Origin: Rhodobacterales bacterium
Lineage (GTDB): Bacteria > Pseudomonadota > Alphaproteobacteria > Rhizobiales > Stappiaceae
Assembly: GCA_008107755.1 (NCBI GenBank)
Contig: VIRH01000044.1
Span: 1 to 64,000, forward strand
Direction of reading: 5' to 3'
DNA length: 64,000 nucleotides
Made by a program: the position numbers and the translations under genes. The notes beneath the pieces are model-generated. The model was not told the origin of the DNA and searched no databases. It was given only the letters and a program-made list of their open reading frames with translations. Positions 16,951 to 26,979 of this stretch are shown in pieces; within the stretch, counting starts at the first letter, position 1; each line of letters opens with the position of its first letter.

Positions 16951-19900
16951 ATGGCACGCTTCTTCATCGATCACCCGGTTCTCGCCTGGGTAATCGCGAT
17001 CTTCATCGTTCTGGCCGGCGCCTTGGCACTGCCCAATCTACCGGTTTCTCAGTATCCGGACGTCGCACCGCCGCAGGTATCGATTCAAACCACGTTTCCA
17101 GGCGCCTCGCCTGAGGACCTCTATCGTCAGGTCACGCGGCCGATCGAAGAGGAACTCAATGGCATCGAAGGTATGCTCTATTTCGAGTCGACTTCGGAAT
17201 CGACCGGCGCTGTCACGATCAACGTGACCTTCGCGTCCGGCACGGACGTCGCCTTGGCCGTGGTGGACACACAAAACCGGCTGAAGCGGGTGGAGTCGTC
17301 GCTGCCGCAGCAGGTGCAACAACAGGGTGTGACCGTAGAAGAGGCGAGCACCAGTTTTCTCATGATGATCGCCCTGACCGCAAAGGAGGATGCTGGCTTC
17401 GACGCCGTCGGCCTCGGCGACTATGCGGCGCGTAACGTCCTGAATGAAGTCCGCCGGGTGCCGGGCGTCGGGCGCGCCCAGCTCTTCGCCGCCGAACGCG
17501 CCATGCGCGTGTGGGTCGATCCGGACAAGCTTGTCGGCCTCGGCCTCTCGATGACCGACGTCACCGACGCGATCCGCGAGCAGAACGCCCAGGTTGCCGC
17601 CGGCTCGGTCGGTGCCGATCCCAATCCGATCAGTCAGCAGACCCAGGCCACGCTTCTCGTTACCGGGCAGTTGTCGACGCCTGAGGAATTCGCCTCGATC
17701 GTGCTCCGCGCGGAGGACAACGGCGCCCTGGTGCGTCTTTCCGATGTGGCGCGCGTGGAGATCGATGCAGAGACCTTCGCGTTCAACACCTATCTCAACG
17801 GCGATGCTGTCGCCGCCATCGGTGTCCAGCTCTCGCCCACGGGCAATGCACTGGCGACTGCCGAAGGTGTGCGTGCCGTCCTGGAGCGCCTGGAGCCATT
17901 GTTTCCGGAAGGCGTCGCCTATGAGATTCCCTACGACACCACACCGTTTGTCGAAGCGTCCATCGAGAAGGTGATTCATACGCTTCTGGAGGCGATCGCC
18001 CTGGTTTTCGTGGTGATGTTCATCTTCCTCCAGAACTTCCGCTACACGATAATCCCCACGTTGGTCGTCCCCATCGCGCTGTCCGGTACGCTTGCCGTCA
18101 TGCTTGCGGCGGGCTTCTCGGTGAACGTCCTGACGATGTTCGCGATGGTTCTCGCCATCGGCATTCTCGTCGACGACGCGATCGTGGTGGTCGAGAACGT
18201 CGAGCGCATCATGTCGGAGGAAGGGCTTCCGCCGATGGAGGCCTCGAAGAAGGCGATGGGGCAAATCTCCGGCGCCATCGTTGGCATCACGCTTGCCTTG
18301 ATGGCGGTTTTCGTACCGCTTGCCTTCTTCCCCGGCTCCGTGGGCATCATCTATCAGCAGTTCTCGCTGACGATGGTGGTCTCGATCTTCTTTTCGGCCT
18401 TCCTCGCCCTGTCGCTCACGCCGGCTCTCTGTGCGACGTTTCTGAAGCCGATTCCGAAAGGGCATTCGCACTCCAAGGGTGGTGTCTTCGGCTGGTTCAA
18501 CCGCAATTTCGACCGGGCAGCGCACGGCTATGGGAACGGCGTGGGCTGGCTCATCACGCGTGCCGGGCGGATGATGATCATCTATGTGGCTCTGCTGGTC
18601 GGGCTCGGCTGGATCTATGTAAAGATCCCTTCGGCCTTCCTGCCTCAGGAAGACCAGGGGTTCCTCATCGCCGACCTGCAGGCCCCGCCGGCCGCCACAT
18701 CCAATCGTTTGCGGGAAGTGACAAAAAAGGCAGAAGAACTCGCCTTGTCGCTCGAGGGCGTGGACTCGATTCTCATCATCCAGGGCTACTCGTTCTCAGG
18801 TCAGGGCCCCAACTCCGGTCTCGCCTTTGTAACGCTTGAAGACTGGGGCGAACGCGAGGAAGAGGGTCAGAGCGCCGCGGCGCTGTCGGGCACTCTCTCA
18901 GGCATGCTCATGTCGCTCCGTGATGCCATCGCCTACGCTCTGTCGCCTCCACCGATTCAGGGGCTGGGCCAGAGCTCTGGCTTCGCCTTCCGGCTGCAGG
19001 ATCGAGCCAACCTCGGCGACGCGGCGCTCAGGCAGGCGACGCAACAGCTCCTCGCAGCCGCGGCGGAGAGCCCCGTCATCGCCATCACTTATACGGAAGG
19101 TTTGCCACCCGGACCGCAGCTGAAGCTGAACGTGGATCGCGAAAAAGCGAATGCGTTCGGGGTCACCTTCGGAGAGATCAACCGCACCATCTCGGCCGCG
19201 CTCGGCTCATCCTACATCAACGACTTTCCGAACCAGGGTCGCATGCAGAGAGTCATCGTGCAGGCCGAAGCGCGCGCCCGCATGTCGGTTGATGATGTCT
19301 TGAAGCTCAATGTGCGCAATGCTCAGGGAGGAATGGTGCCGCTCTCCGCCTTCGCCAAGGCTGAATGGGCCTTCGGACCGGCTCAGCTCGTCGGCTATAA
19401 TGGCTACCCCTCCATGCGGATCGGCGGATCGGCCGCCCCAGGGTACTCTTCCGGCGACGCGATCGGAGAGATGGAACGCCTCGCCGGCGCGTTGCCGCAG
19501 GGTTTCGCCTTCGAGTGGACAGGGCAATCGCTCCAGGAGATCCAGTCCGGGTCACAGGCCCCGTTGCTGATCGGCCTGTCGGTCGTCTTCGTGTTTCTCT
19601 GCCTTGCGGGGCTCTATGGCAGTTGGTCGATACCCTTCTCGGTCATGCTGATCGTGCCGATGGGCGCGATTGGCTCGGTCGCCGCGGTCACACTCGCGGG
19701 GCTGTCGAATGACGTCTATTTCACCGTCGGGCTCATCACGATTGTCGGCCTGTCGGCCAAGAACGCCATTCTCATCGTCGAGGTCGCAAAGGACCTGATG
19801 GCCGAGGGACATTCGATGCGCGAGGCGACCATCACGGCGTGTCGGTTGCGCTTTCGGCCGATCCTGATGACCTCGCTCGCCTTCACGATGGGTGTCGTGC

Positions 19901-20136
19901 CGATGGCGATCGCCACCGGAGCGAGCGCGGCGAGCCAGAACGCGATCGGCATCAATGTGGTCGGCGGAATGATCTCGGCCACCGTTCTGGGTATCATCTT
20001 CGTACCGGTGTTCTTCTCATTCGTCATGAGGCTGACCGGTGGCGACAAGAAGTTCGTTGGAAAGCGCTCGGGCACTGCGCAAGATGATGAAGAGCCCGGA
20101 GAGGGTGGTGCACCGGCTGTGCCGTCCTCGACGTAG
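16951..20136 (+). CDS. RND multidrug efflux permease (HAE-1, AcrB/MexB type)
   Basis: A 1061-residue inner-membrane pump of standard HAE-1 length. It begins MARFFIDHPVLAWVIAIFIV (TM1), has the proton-relay acidic pair in TM4 (GILVDDAIVVVENVERI), and the second-half TM10-11 signature SAKNAILIVEVAKDLMAEG. Large periplasmic loops follow TM1 and TM7. It exports hydrophobic or amphiphilic compounds with the upstream adaptor. No outer-membrane factor gene is in the window, so it presumably borrows a TolC-type channel encoded elsewhere. Confidence 0.93.
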   Translation: MARFFIDHPVLAWVIAIFIVLAGALALPNLPVSQYPDVAPPQVSIQTTFPGASPEDLYRQVTRPIEEELNGIEGMLYFESTSESTGAVTINVTFASGTDVALAVVDTQNRLKRVESSLPQQVQQQGVTVEEASTSFLMMIALTAKEDAGFDAVGLGDYAARNVLNEVRRVPGVGRAQLFAAERAMRVWVDPDKLVGLGLSMTDVTDAIREQNAQVAAGSVGADPNPISQQTQATLLVTGQLSTPEEFASIVLRAEDNGALVRLSDVARVEIDAETFAFNTYLNGDAVAAIGVQLSPTGNALATAEGVRAVLERLEPLFPEGVAYEIPYDTTPFVEASIEKVIHTLLEAIALVFVVMFIFLQNFRYTIIPTLVVPIALSGTLAVMLAAGFSVNVLTMFAMVLAIGILVDDAIVVVENVERIMSEEGLPPMEASKKAMGQISGAIVGITLALMAVFVPLAFFPGSVGIIYQQFSLTMVVSIFFSAFLALSLTPALCATFLKPIPKGHSHSKGGVFGWFNRNFDRAAHGYGNGVGWLITRAGRMMIIYVALLVGLGWIYVKIPSAFLPQEDQGFLIADLQAPPAATSNRLREVTKKAEELALSLEGVDSILIIQGYSFSGQGPNSGLAFVTLEDWGEREEEGQSAAALSGTLSGMLMSLRDAIAYALSPPPIQGLGQSSGFAFRLQDRANLGDAALRQATQQLLAAAAESPVIAITYTEGLPPGPQLKLNVDREKANAFGVTFGEINRTISAALGSSYINDFPNQGRMQRVIVQAEARARMSVDDVLKLNVRNAQGGMVPLSAFAKAEWAFGPAQLVGYNGYPSMRIGGSAAPGYSSGDAIGEMERLAGALPQGFAFEWTGQSLQEIQSGSQAPLLIGLSVVFVFLCLAGLYGSWSIPFSVMLIVPMGAIGSVAAVTLAGLSNDVYFTVGLITIVGLSAKNAILIVEVAKDLMAEGHSMREATITACRLRFRPILMTSLAFTMGVVPMAIATGASAASQNAIGINVVGGMISATVLGIIFVPVFFSFVMRLTGGDKKFVGKRSGTAQDDEEPGEGGAPAVPSST

Positions 20137-20339
20137 TGTCGGAGACGGCGCATGATGACCTTCAAAAAATGACTTCAAGGGCCCGCACTTCTAGGTACGG
20201 CTGACTGTGCAGGCAGTCAGCCGGCATTTGCGCTATCCGCTCGGCTATCTGGATATGGAAGAGAGGTTCCGCGAGGGCGGCCTTGACGTCGACCACAGCG
20301 CCGCCAACTGCGTGAGAGCAGCAATTGACGCCGTTCGTT

Positions 20340-21605
20340 TCAGCTATTCTCGTTGCCTTCTGTTTCGGCCTGTTCAACCGCCCAGGCGCTCGCAGCTTCC
20401 ACGGCAACCGGCGAGGCCGTCGGCGTGACGTTGAGATAGCTTTCGGTCTGGCTGGCGGGAATAGGGGCCCGTTGGGTCATGCGATACAGCGCATAAAGAG
20501 CGATCACCGCGAAAGTGACGCTAAGGACCAGCCAGAAGGCGAACGGTCCGGCCCATTCCATGGCCCAGCCTGTGACCAGCGGACCGATGATCGCACCGAG
20601 CCCGAAGGTGAATACGAGCCCCCCCGATGCGGCCGGCATATCTTCCGGCGCGAGAAAATCATTCGTATAGGCCAGGAAGAGCGCATAAAGGGGCGTCGTC
20701 ATTCCGCCAGCGAAGAAGGCAGACGCCATCAGTGGCCACAATTCGTCACCGGTCAGAAAACCGCAAAGGCCTGATACTGCGCCAGCAAGCGATGCCGCGA
20801 AGATCAGTTTGCGCCGATCCATGCGATCCGAGATCCAGCCGATCGGATACTGCAGGGCAATCGCGCCCGCGAACAGCATTGCCACGAGCAGGGATATCTG
20901 GTCCGCCGTCATGCCGATGAGCGAGCCGAAGACAGCGCCCATCCCCGACTGCGTCGCATAGACACTTCCGAGAAAAAATATTCCGACCGTCCCGAGCGGC
21001 GATTGGCGGTAAAGTTCGCGCAGCGTCATCGGTCGCGTGACCTCCGTGCGGGGGGCCTGCCCAACGGTCAGCAGGACTGGAGCGAACGAGATCGACACGA
21101 GAATGGAAGCGCCGATAAAAAGCACGGGGGTCTGAGCGTCGCCAAGCGTCAGCAGCCCCTGGGCGCCGATAATGCCGAGCGTTTGCGCGATCATGTAGGC
21201 GGACAGTATCTTCCCGCGCGTTTCGTTGGTCGAAGCGTCGTTGAGCCAGCTTTCAGCCGTGACGTAAATGCCCGACATGCAAAAGCCGATGAGCACTCTC
21301 AGCAGCGTCCATGCCCAGGGCTCCACGATCAGGGGAAAGGTGATCAGCCCGGCCGACATGAAGCTGCCAAGCGCCGCGAAGACCCGCACATGTCCGACGT
21401 TGCGGATCAGGGCCGGGGTGTAGCGGGCGCCTGACAGAAAGCCGATGAAATAGCCGGATGTCACCACCGCTAGCGCCGTGGCCGAAAAGCCCTCCAGTCC
21501 GCCACGCAGGCCGATAAGGGTAAATTGCATGCCGTTGCCGAGCATGATCAAAACAATGCCCAGCAGAAGAGCCCATATGCCTGAAAAGACCTTGACCATC
21601 GCCAT
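20340..21605 (-). CDS. MFS transporter (12-helix, YcaD-like)
   Basis: A 421-residue major facilitator with about 12 hydrophobic helices. MFS-type loop motifs are visible as SGYFIGFLSGARYTP after TM2 and PIGWISDRMDRRKLIF in the second half, the latter being the repeated motif-A analogue (GWxSDRxDRR). The N-terminus MAMVKVFSGIWALLLGIVLI fits the YcaD-like group of uncharacterised carriers. Substrate unknown. It stands alone on the minus strand after the RND pump, with 200 bp of unremarkable sequence between their ends. The C-terminal tail (after TM12) is hydrophilic and Ala/Glu rich. Confidence 0.8.
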   Translation of the reverse strand: MAMVKVFSGIWALLLGIVLIMLGNGMQFTLIGLRGGLEGFSATALAVVTSGYFIGFLSGARYTPALIRNVGHVRVFAALGSFMSAGLITFPLIVEPWAWTLLRVLIGFCMSGIYVTAESWLNDASTNETRGKILSAYMIAQTLGIIGAQGLLTLGDAQTPVLFIGASILVSISFAPVLLTVGQAPRTEVTRPMTLRELYRQSPLGTVGIFFLGSVYATQSGMGAVFGSLIGMTADQISLLVAMLFAGAIALQYPIGWISDRMDRRKLIFAASLAGAVSGLCGFLTGDELWPLMASAFFAGGMTTPLYALFLAYTNDFLAPEDMPAASGGLVFTFGLGAIIGPLVTGWAMEWAGPFAFWLVLSVTFAVIALYALYRMTQRAPIPASQTESYLNVTPTASPVAVEAASAWAVEQAETEGNENS

Positions 21606-22118
21606 ACCCTGAGAGCGGATCCGCGTAGTGCGTCCTGCAACAAGAAGTCTTGCATGTCTGACCCTTGGGAAGGTGTCTCATTTGCGTACTGGAAATGACA
21701 CAAACGCGCCCAGGGCCTGTCGGGGCCATATTTTTCATGCTGCAAATAGAAACAGGCTTTTTCTTCGGCAACGAGCGGCAATTCTGCGAGCCGAGGGATC
21801 AAGTGCGGTTCCTGATCAGGTCCTGGACGATCCGCAGAAGATTTCAGCGCCTGGTGGCTATTTCCGCGCAAGGATAGACAGGTCAGGGGAGGGCAAGTTG
21901 CATTTCCAGAATTCCCTGCATCGATTGGCGCGTTGACGCCCGGTTTTCGATAACGCCCGGAGTTTCAGAGGCGCGCTTGCGGGAAAACTGTTAGATCCTG
22001 TTTGATTAATACTGCAGGAAAGCTAATAGTAGGCGCGAAATAATCGTTTGCACCCTAATATCGCCAGAAAGACGCTCGAAAAGCGCGTTCGATAGACAAC
22101 CTGCCCGCAAGGAACAAC
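21606..22118. other. Intergenic region upstream of the MFS gene and mucR
   Basis: About 510 bp without a convincing gene. The half near the MFS start has an imperfect dyad (CATTT...AAATG, about 21676-21700). The half before mucR is AT-richer, as is common for MucR targets, which often include their own promoter. No RNA gene was recognised. Confidence 0.5.
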
Positions 22119-22568
22119 ATGACCGATACACCAGAGAACGACGCCACTCAGGACGCAGCCTTCATTGAACTGACCAGCGATATCGTTTCGGCCTATGTCG
22201 CCAACAACACGATCGCCGCGCCTGAACTGGCGGGCTTGATTGCCTCTGTCCATACGGCGCTCAGCTCGACCGCGAAAAAGGCCCTGGAGCCGGAAGTCGT
22301 GGAACTCGTTCCCGCGGTCCCGATCAGGAAATCTGTCGGTGACGACTTCATCATCTGCCTGGAAGACGGCAAGAAGTTCAAATCACTGAAGCGGCATCTG
22401 CGCACCCACTATGACCTGACCCCGGAAGACTACCGCGCAAAGTGGAACCTGCCGGCGGATTACCCGATGGTCGCGCCCAACTACGCCGCCGCCCGCTCCG
22501 AACTCGCCAAGAAAATGGGCCTCGGTCAGCAGCGCGCCAAGCCGGCCAGAAGGTCACGAAAGGCGTAA
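22119..22568 (+). CDS. mucR: MucR/Ros family zinc-finger transcriptional regulator
   Basis: A 149-residue protein with the Ros/MucR zinc finger ([20 protein letters not shown], around residues 80-99) and the highly conserved tail [20 protein letters not shown] followed by [16 protein letters not shown]. MucR proteins are abundant alphaproteobacterial regulators that bind AT-rich DNA, act in an H-NS-like manner, and control exopolysaccharide, motility and cell-cycle genes. Length is standard. Monocistronic, with a long leader. This gene is one of the better taxonomic markers in the window. Confidence 0.93.
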   Translation: MTDTPENDATQDAAFIELTSDIVSAYVANNTIAAPELAGLIASVHTALSSTAKKALEPEVVELVPAVPIRKSVGDDFIICLEDGKKFKSLKRHLRTHYDLTPEDYRAKWNLPADYPMVAPNYAAARSELAKKMGLGQQRAKPARRSRKA

Positions 22569-22987
22569 GGCTTAAGATAGGGGAGGGCAGCATCGCTGCG
22601 GCAGTGAGCCTGGTCCCCGTTGTACAATTCTTTCAGGATCTTGGATGATTGGCGCATTTGCAAACCCGCACCCGCTAGCTTAGGCGTCTTGGCTGATGAG
22701 CTGGACGGAGCGGTTGAAGTCGTCGGCTTTCATGTTGACTTTGGCGAAATAGAACGCGCCACCGCGTGCGATGAGGGCGGCGACGGCCAAGGTGACCAAA
22801 TCCCGTTTCAAGCGCTCGTCGCGTTCTTCAATGCGGTAAGCGAGGCCGGAGAGAAGGGCTGTTTCTGAGCGGCACCTGTGATCGTTTTAACCTGTTCCCG
22901 CAGAACCCGAACTTCAACAAAAGCGCCTATCGCCGGTGGGAGGTGTCCCTCCGGTGAAGGCGGTCTTCATGGTGGCGACGCGCTCTG
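22569..22987. other. Gene-free border of an IS66 remnant
   Basis: No gene can be supported. Leftward, a frame ending at 22681 gives a peptide fragment (LVTLAVAALIARGGAFYFAK, then VNMKADDFNRSVQLISQDA) without a plausible start; it could be a decayed gene end. The stretch 22935-22965 (CCTCCGGTGAAG region) may be an eroded IS66 end. Confidence is low. Confidence 0.35.
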
Positions 22988-23335
22988 TTACGATGCTTTT
23001 GCAGGGTAACGCCAAGGCATGAGTTCGTTGATGCGATTGATCTTGTGGTCGGCGATTTGTGCCGGAACCCAGGTCAGCCAGGCTTGCGGGTCGATGCCGT
23101 TGAGTTTGGCGGTTTCGATCAGGGTATAGGCGATAGCCGCGGATTTGCCGCCGCCTTCTGAGCCCATGAAGAGGTAGTTTTTTCGTCCAAGGGCGATCGG
23201 CTTCATCGCCCGCTCCGCGCAATTGTTGTCCAGTTCCAGATGCCCGTTGCCGAGGTACGGCCGGGCTTTCGGTAGGCAGCTGAGTGCATAGCGGATCGCT
23301 GCGGCCAGCGGTGATTTTCCCGATATGCGCGTCAA
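22988..23335 (-). pseudogene. IS66-family transposase (TnpC), C-terminal remnant
   Basis: The leftward frame from about 23335 gives [20 protein letters not shown], then [40 protein letters not shown] and a [17 protein letters not shown] end, the unmistakable C-terminal part of IS66 TnpC (about 115 of 500 residues). All upstream parts are missing; the break lies just after the end of pncB. The fragment is therefore inactive and marks an old insertion-deletion event. Confidence 0.85.
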
Positions 23336-23373
23336 ACCGTGATAGGTCCAGATTGCGTATGTCCGGTAACTCG

Positions 23374-24666
23374 TCAGACGACGACTTCCACTGCCTTTTG
23401 CGCACCGACATCGAAGACGCGCTTGTAGCGTTCGATCTGGTCGTCCGGGCCCATGGCCTTGTTCGGGTTGTCGCTGAGCTTGACTGTCGGGCGGCCGTTC
23501 GCGGAAACCGCCTTGCACACCAGGGAAAAGGGGGCGAGGGCGTCGTCGGTGGTGAGGCCGCGAAAATCGTTCGTCAGCAGCGTTCCCCAGCCAAAGGACG
23601 TCCGGACGCGGCCCTGGAACTGCTTGTGCAGCTCGATGATTTTGTCCGTGTCCAGCCCATCGGAAAAGATGACGAGCTTCTGAGTTGGGTCCTCGCCGCG
23701 TGAGCGCCACCAGTCGATCGCCGCTTCTGCTCCCTGTGCAGGGTCGCCCGAGTCGATACGGATGCCCGTCCAGCTGGTCAGCCAGTCAGGCGCATGCTCT
23801 AGAAATCCTTTGGTGCCATAAGTATCCGGCAAAATGATGCGCAGGTTGCCTTCATGCTCCTCGTGCCAGTCTCGCAGCACATCGTAGGGGGCGGCGGCGA
23901 GTTTCTCGTCCGTCATTGCGAGAGCAGAATAGATCATCGGTAGCTCGTGGGCATTGGTGCCGACTGCCTCCAGATCGCGTTGCATGGCAATGTGGCAATT
24001 GGACGTGCCGGTGAACTTGTTGCCAAGGCCTTCGATCATCGCCTGAACGCACCAGTCCTGCCACAGGTAGGAGTGCCGCCTGCGGGTGCCGAAGTCGGCA
24101 ATCTTGAGACCTTCGAGCGGTTGCAGGCGCTTGATCTTTTCCCAGAGCTTGGCCATGGCCCGGGCATAGAGGATCTGAAGTTCAAACCTCTTCATGGAAT
24201 TGAGCACGGCGCGCGAGCGCAGTTCCATAAGGATCGCGAGGGCCGGGATCTCCCAGAGCATCACTTCCGGCCAGGCGCCTTCGAACGTCAGTTCGTACTG
24301 TCCGTCCCGCTTTTCCAGATGGTAGGGCGGCAGGCGCAGGTTCTCGAACCATTCCATGAAGTCGGAACGGAACATCTGCCGCTTGCCGTAAAACATGTTT
24401 CCGCGCATCCAGGTGCTCTCGCCTCGGCTGAGGGAGAGCGAGCGTACATGGTCGAGTTGCTCGCGCAGTTCGCCTTCATCGACCATCTCGGCCAGGCGGA
24501 CGGACCTGGAGCGGTTGATCAGGGAAAACGTCACTTTGGTGTCCGGCTTGTTTCGGAACACAGACTGACACATCAGGAGTTTGTAGAAATCCGTGTCTAT
24601 AAGGGACCGGACGATCGGATCGATCTTCCATTTGTGATTATAGACGCGAGTAGCAATATCGACCAT
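23374..24666 (-). CDS. pncB: Nicotinate phosphoribosyltransferase
   Basis: A 430-residue enzyme that joins nicotinate and PRPP to nicotinate mononucleotide with ATP hydrolysis, the entry of the Preiss-Handler NAD salvage route. Characteristic segments are [33 protein letters not shown] (the His of this region is the phosphorylated residue in the family), GTSNCHIAM and [19 protein letters not shown]. The ATG at 24666 is preceded by a strong AGGAGG; the open frame reaching 24849 includes IS-like sequence and is ignored. The gene is intact, although both flanks are IS debris, so it has been kept under selection. Confidence 0.94.
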   Translation of the reverse strand: MVDIATRVYNHKWKIDPIVRSLIDTDFYKLLMCQSVFRNKPDTKVTFSLINRSRSVRLAEMVDEGELREQLDHVRSLSLSRGESTWMRGNMFYGKRQMFRSDFMEWFENLRLPPYHLEKRDGQYELTFEGAWPEVMLWEIPALAILMELRSRAVLNSMKRFELQILYARAMAKLWEKIKRLQPLEGLKIADFGTRRRHSYLWQDWCVQAMIEGLGNKFTGTSNCHIAMQRDLEAVGTNAHELPMIYSALAMTDEKLAAAPYDVLRDWHEEHEGNLRIILPDTYGTKGFLEHAPDWLTSWTGIRIDSGDPAQGAEAAIDWWRSRGEDPTQKLVIFSDGLDTDKIIELHKQFQGRVRTSFGWGTLLTNDFRGLTTDDALAPFSLVCKAVSANGRPTVKLSDNPNKAMGPDDQIERYKRVFDVGAQKAVEVVV

Positions 24667-24988
24667 GTCCCTGGTTTTCCTCCTGTAATGGCGCGCATAA
24701 GGTAGGAGAGGAACCCGGATTGCAAGCCCTTGGCCGGGTTGAAGTGACCTGCCCTTAGGTGAGGAACTGCACCAAGCGGGCACACGCTGAGGCCCCGCAG
24801 TGGCGCCCGGAAGTCCGGGGTCAGCATGAACGGAGACATGTCCGGGCACAAGTGGTCAATCCAGAAACGTTGCATCAACGCGGCAGCGAGGTGCGCGATC
24901 AGAAATCCAGTAGATGGTCAATCAGACGACGACGCCTGCTGGTGCCGAGAACAAGCCCGCGCTGCAACATTCAAAAGCGAGCCGGGCA

Positions 24989-25423
24989 ATGGGCAAGAAG
25001 GTCAAGGGCCGCAAGCGCCACATCGTCACCGATACGCTTGGGGTGATGCTGTTCGTGCTTGTCCACGCCGCCGACATCTAGGGCCGGGACGGTGCGCCCG
25101 ATGTTCTGAAAGCCATCCGGTACCGGTTCCCCTGGCTGCGCCATGTCTTCGCCGACGGCGGCTACGCGGGTGAAAAGCTACGCGCCGCCCTGGTGGGCAA
25201 CGGCAAGTGGACGATCAAGATCATCAAACGCTCCGATGCAGCCAAGGGTTTCGAGGTCCTGCCCCGCAGATGGGTTGTGGAGCGCACATTCGCGTGGCTG
25301 GGCAGATGTCGCCGGTTGGCCAAGGACTGCGAGGCGTCAATCGAAAGCTCCACCGCATGGGTAAACATCGCCAGCATCAGGATCGTGACACGCAGGCTCG
25401 AAACCTATTTTGCTATCTCATGA
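24989..25423 (+). pseudogene. IS5-family transposase remnant with in-frame TAG
   Basis: One frame encodes MGKKVKGRKRHIVTDTLG, a TAG stop at 25079-25081 after VLVHAADI, then RYRFPWLRHVFADGGYAGEK and RRWVVERTFAWLGRCRRLAK to a TGA at 25423. These are the second Asp (ADGGYAG) and Glu (VVERTF) parts of the DDE domain of IS5/IS427-group transposases. The first Asp domain is absent. Truncated and nonsense-mutated, so inactive. The flanks 24667-24988 and 25424-25513 hold no recognisable gene. Confidence 0.85.
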
Positions 25424-25513
25424 ACTTTTGAATCGGAACCTAAAGGCCCGTTTGCATTGTTCCTTTCAGAGCAGTTATCCAGCCCTGTTTCTTGGTCAGG
25501 CTCCGGTTTTGAT

Positions 25514-26947
25514 TTATGCACGCCATCCGACAATGCCCTTGATCTCAAGGAAATCATGAATGCCCCAATCGGCGTATTCCCGTCCATTCCCGGATTGCTT
25601 GTAGCCTCCGAAAGGGGCCATGGGATCGTGGTCGGGATAATTGATATAGACTGATCCGGCCCTTAATTTCCTCGCCATGCGTCTCGCGCGCGGAATGTCA
25701 CCGGCCTGGATGTAAGCGGCAAGGCCATAGACGCTGTCGTTCGCCAGAGCGATGACCTCTTCATCAGTCTCGTAAGGCAGGATGGCGAGCACCGGTCCGA
25801 AAATCTCGTCCCGGGAGATTGTCATGTCCGGCGCAACGCCGCCAAATACAGTCGGCTTCACATAAAACCCGGTCTGCATCCCGTCCGGTCTTCCAGGCCC
25901 TCCCGTCACCAGGACAGCGCCTTCGTCCTGGGCGATCGAGATATAGGACTGGATCTTGTCAAACTGCACTTGGCTGATGACGGGCCCCAGGTCGTTCGAC
26001 GTATCCGAAGGTTCGCCGACTTTCAGGGAGGCGGCCGCCTGTTTCGCGATTTCAAGCGCGCGTTCATACTGGGCGCGCGGAACGTACATGCGGGTTGGCG
26101 CGTCGCATGATTGTCCGGAGTTACTGAAGCATGATTGAACGCCCATGGTTACGGAGCTCTCAAGGTCGGCGTCATCCAAGATGATGTTTGCCGATTTGCC
26201 GCCGAGTTCCTGGGCAACGCGCTTCACGGTGTCGGCGGCCGCTTTCGCCACGGCCACGCCCGCCCTTGTGGACCCTGTGAACGAGACCATATCGGCCTCG
26301 GGATGTTCAGCCATCAGTTGACCGGCGTCCGGTCCGGTCCCGTTGATGAGATTGAAGACACCGGGTGGCGTTCCGGCCGCGTCCATGATCTCTGCAAATA
26401 TGATCCCCGACATCGGAGCGATCTCCGATGGCTTCAGGACGACGGTACAACCTGCTGCCAGAGCCGGGGCGACCTTGCAGACGATCTGGTTCATCGGCCA
26501 GTTCCAGGGCGTGATCAATGCGCAGACGCCGATCGGCTCTTTCGCAATCAAGGATGTGCCCCGTACCTCATCGAAGCTCATGTCGCGCAGAACCTTTATG
26601 GTCGCATTCAAATGCGCGACGCCAACGGCCACCTGCTCGTCCCTTGAGAACGAAATCGGACACCCGAGCTCGCGCGTGATTGCCTGCGCCAGGTCTTCAG
26701 CGCGCTTCTCATACTCGACGCAAATTCTCTCCAGCAAAGCCACGCGCTCTTCCTTCGTAGAGAAGGCAAAGGTTTCGAACGCAGCTCGCGCGGCCTTCAT
26801 CGCCCTGTCCACATCTGCGGATCCTCCCAGTGCGATCTTGGCGAACGATTTTTCCGTTGAGGGGTCGACGACGTCGAGTGTGATGTCCGTCGAGGAGGGC
26901 GACCACGCGCCATCGATGAAGAAATTCAGGTCGTTCTTGGTGTACAT
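25514..26947 (-). CDS. NAD-dependent aldehyde dehydrogenase (polyamine-derived aminoaldehyde type)
   Basis: A 477-residue aldehyde dehydrogenase with all hallmarks: the VTPW-like cofactor start ITPWNWPMNQIVCKVAPALA, nucleotide loop SFTGSTRAG, general base Glu in QELGGKSAN, and nucleophile Cys in NSGQSCDAPTRMYVP. EIFGPVLAI lies near the C-terminus. The ATG at 26947 is chosen because upstream codons overlap the previous gene. It lies 32 nt downstream of the acetylpolyamine amidohydrolase gene in a polyamine transport operon, so the likely substrate is 4-aminobutyraldehyde, 3-aminopropanal or an acetylated analogue formed by the aminotransferase encoded at 33404 (inference). Confidence 0.85.
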   Translation of the reverse strand: MYTKNDLNFFIDGAWSPSSTDITLDVVDPSTEKSFAKIALGGSADVDRAMKAARAAFETFAFSTKEERVALLERICVEYEKRAEDLAQAITRELGCPISFSRDEQVAVGVAHLNATIKVLRDMSFDEVRGTSLIAKEPIGVCALITPWNWPMNQIVCKVAPALAAGCTVVLKPSEIAPMSGIIFAEIMDAAGTPPGVFNLINGTGPDAGQLMAEHPEADMVSFTGSTRAGVAVAKAAADTVKRVAQELGGKSANIILDDADLESSVTMGVQSCFSNSGQSCDAPTRMYVPRAQYERALEIAKQAAASLKVGEPSDTSNDLGPVISQVQFDKIQSYISIAQDEGAVLVTGGPGRPDGMQTGFYVKPTVFGGVAPDMTISRDEIFGPVLAILPYETDEEVIALANDSVYGLAAYIQAGDIPRARRMARKLRAGSVYINYPDHDPMAPFGGYKQSGNGREYADWGIHDFLEIKGIVGWRA

Positions 26948-26979
26948 ATCATCCACTTTGTCATGTTGAAACGTTGCCC

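Noticed and set aside
17038-18525. 495-codon open frame on the minus strand opposite the RND pump gene
   Set aside because: Shadow of a high-GC coding strand; composition is His/Arg/Asp-rich without family motifs, and the plus-strand pump is unmistakable.
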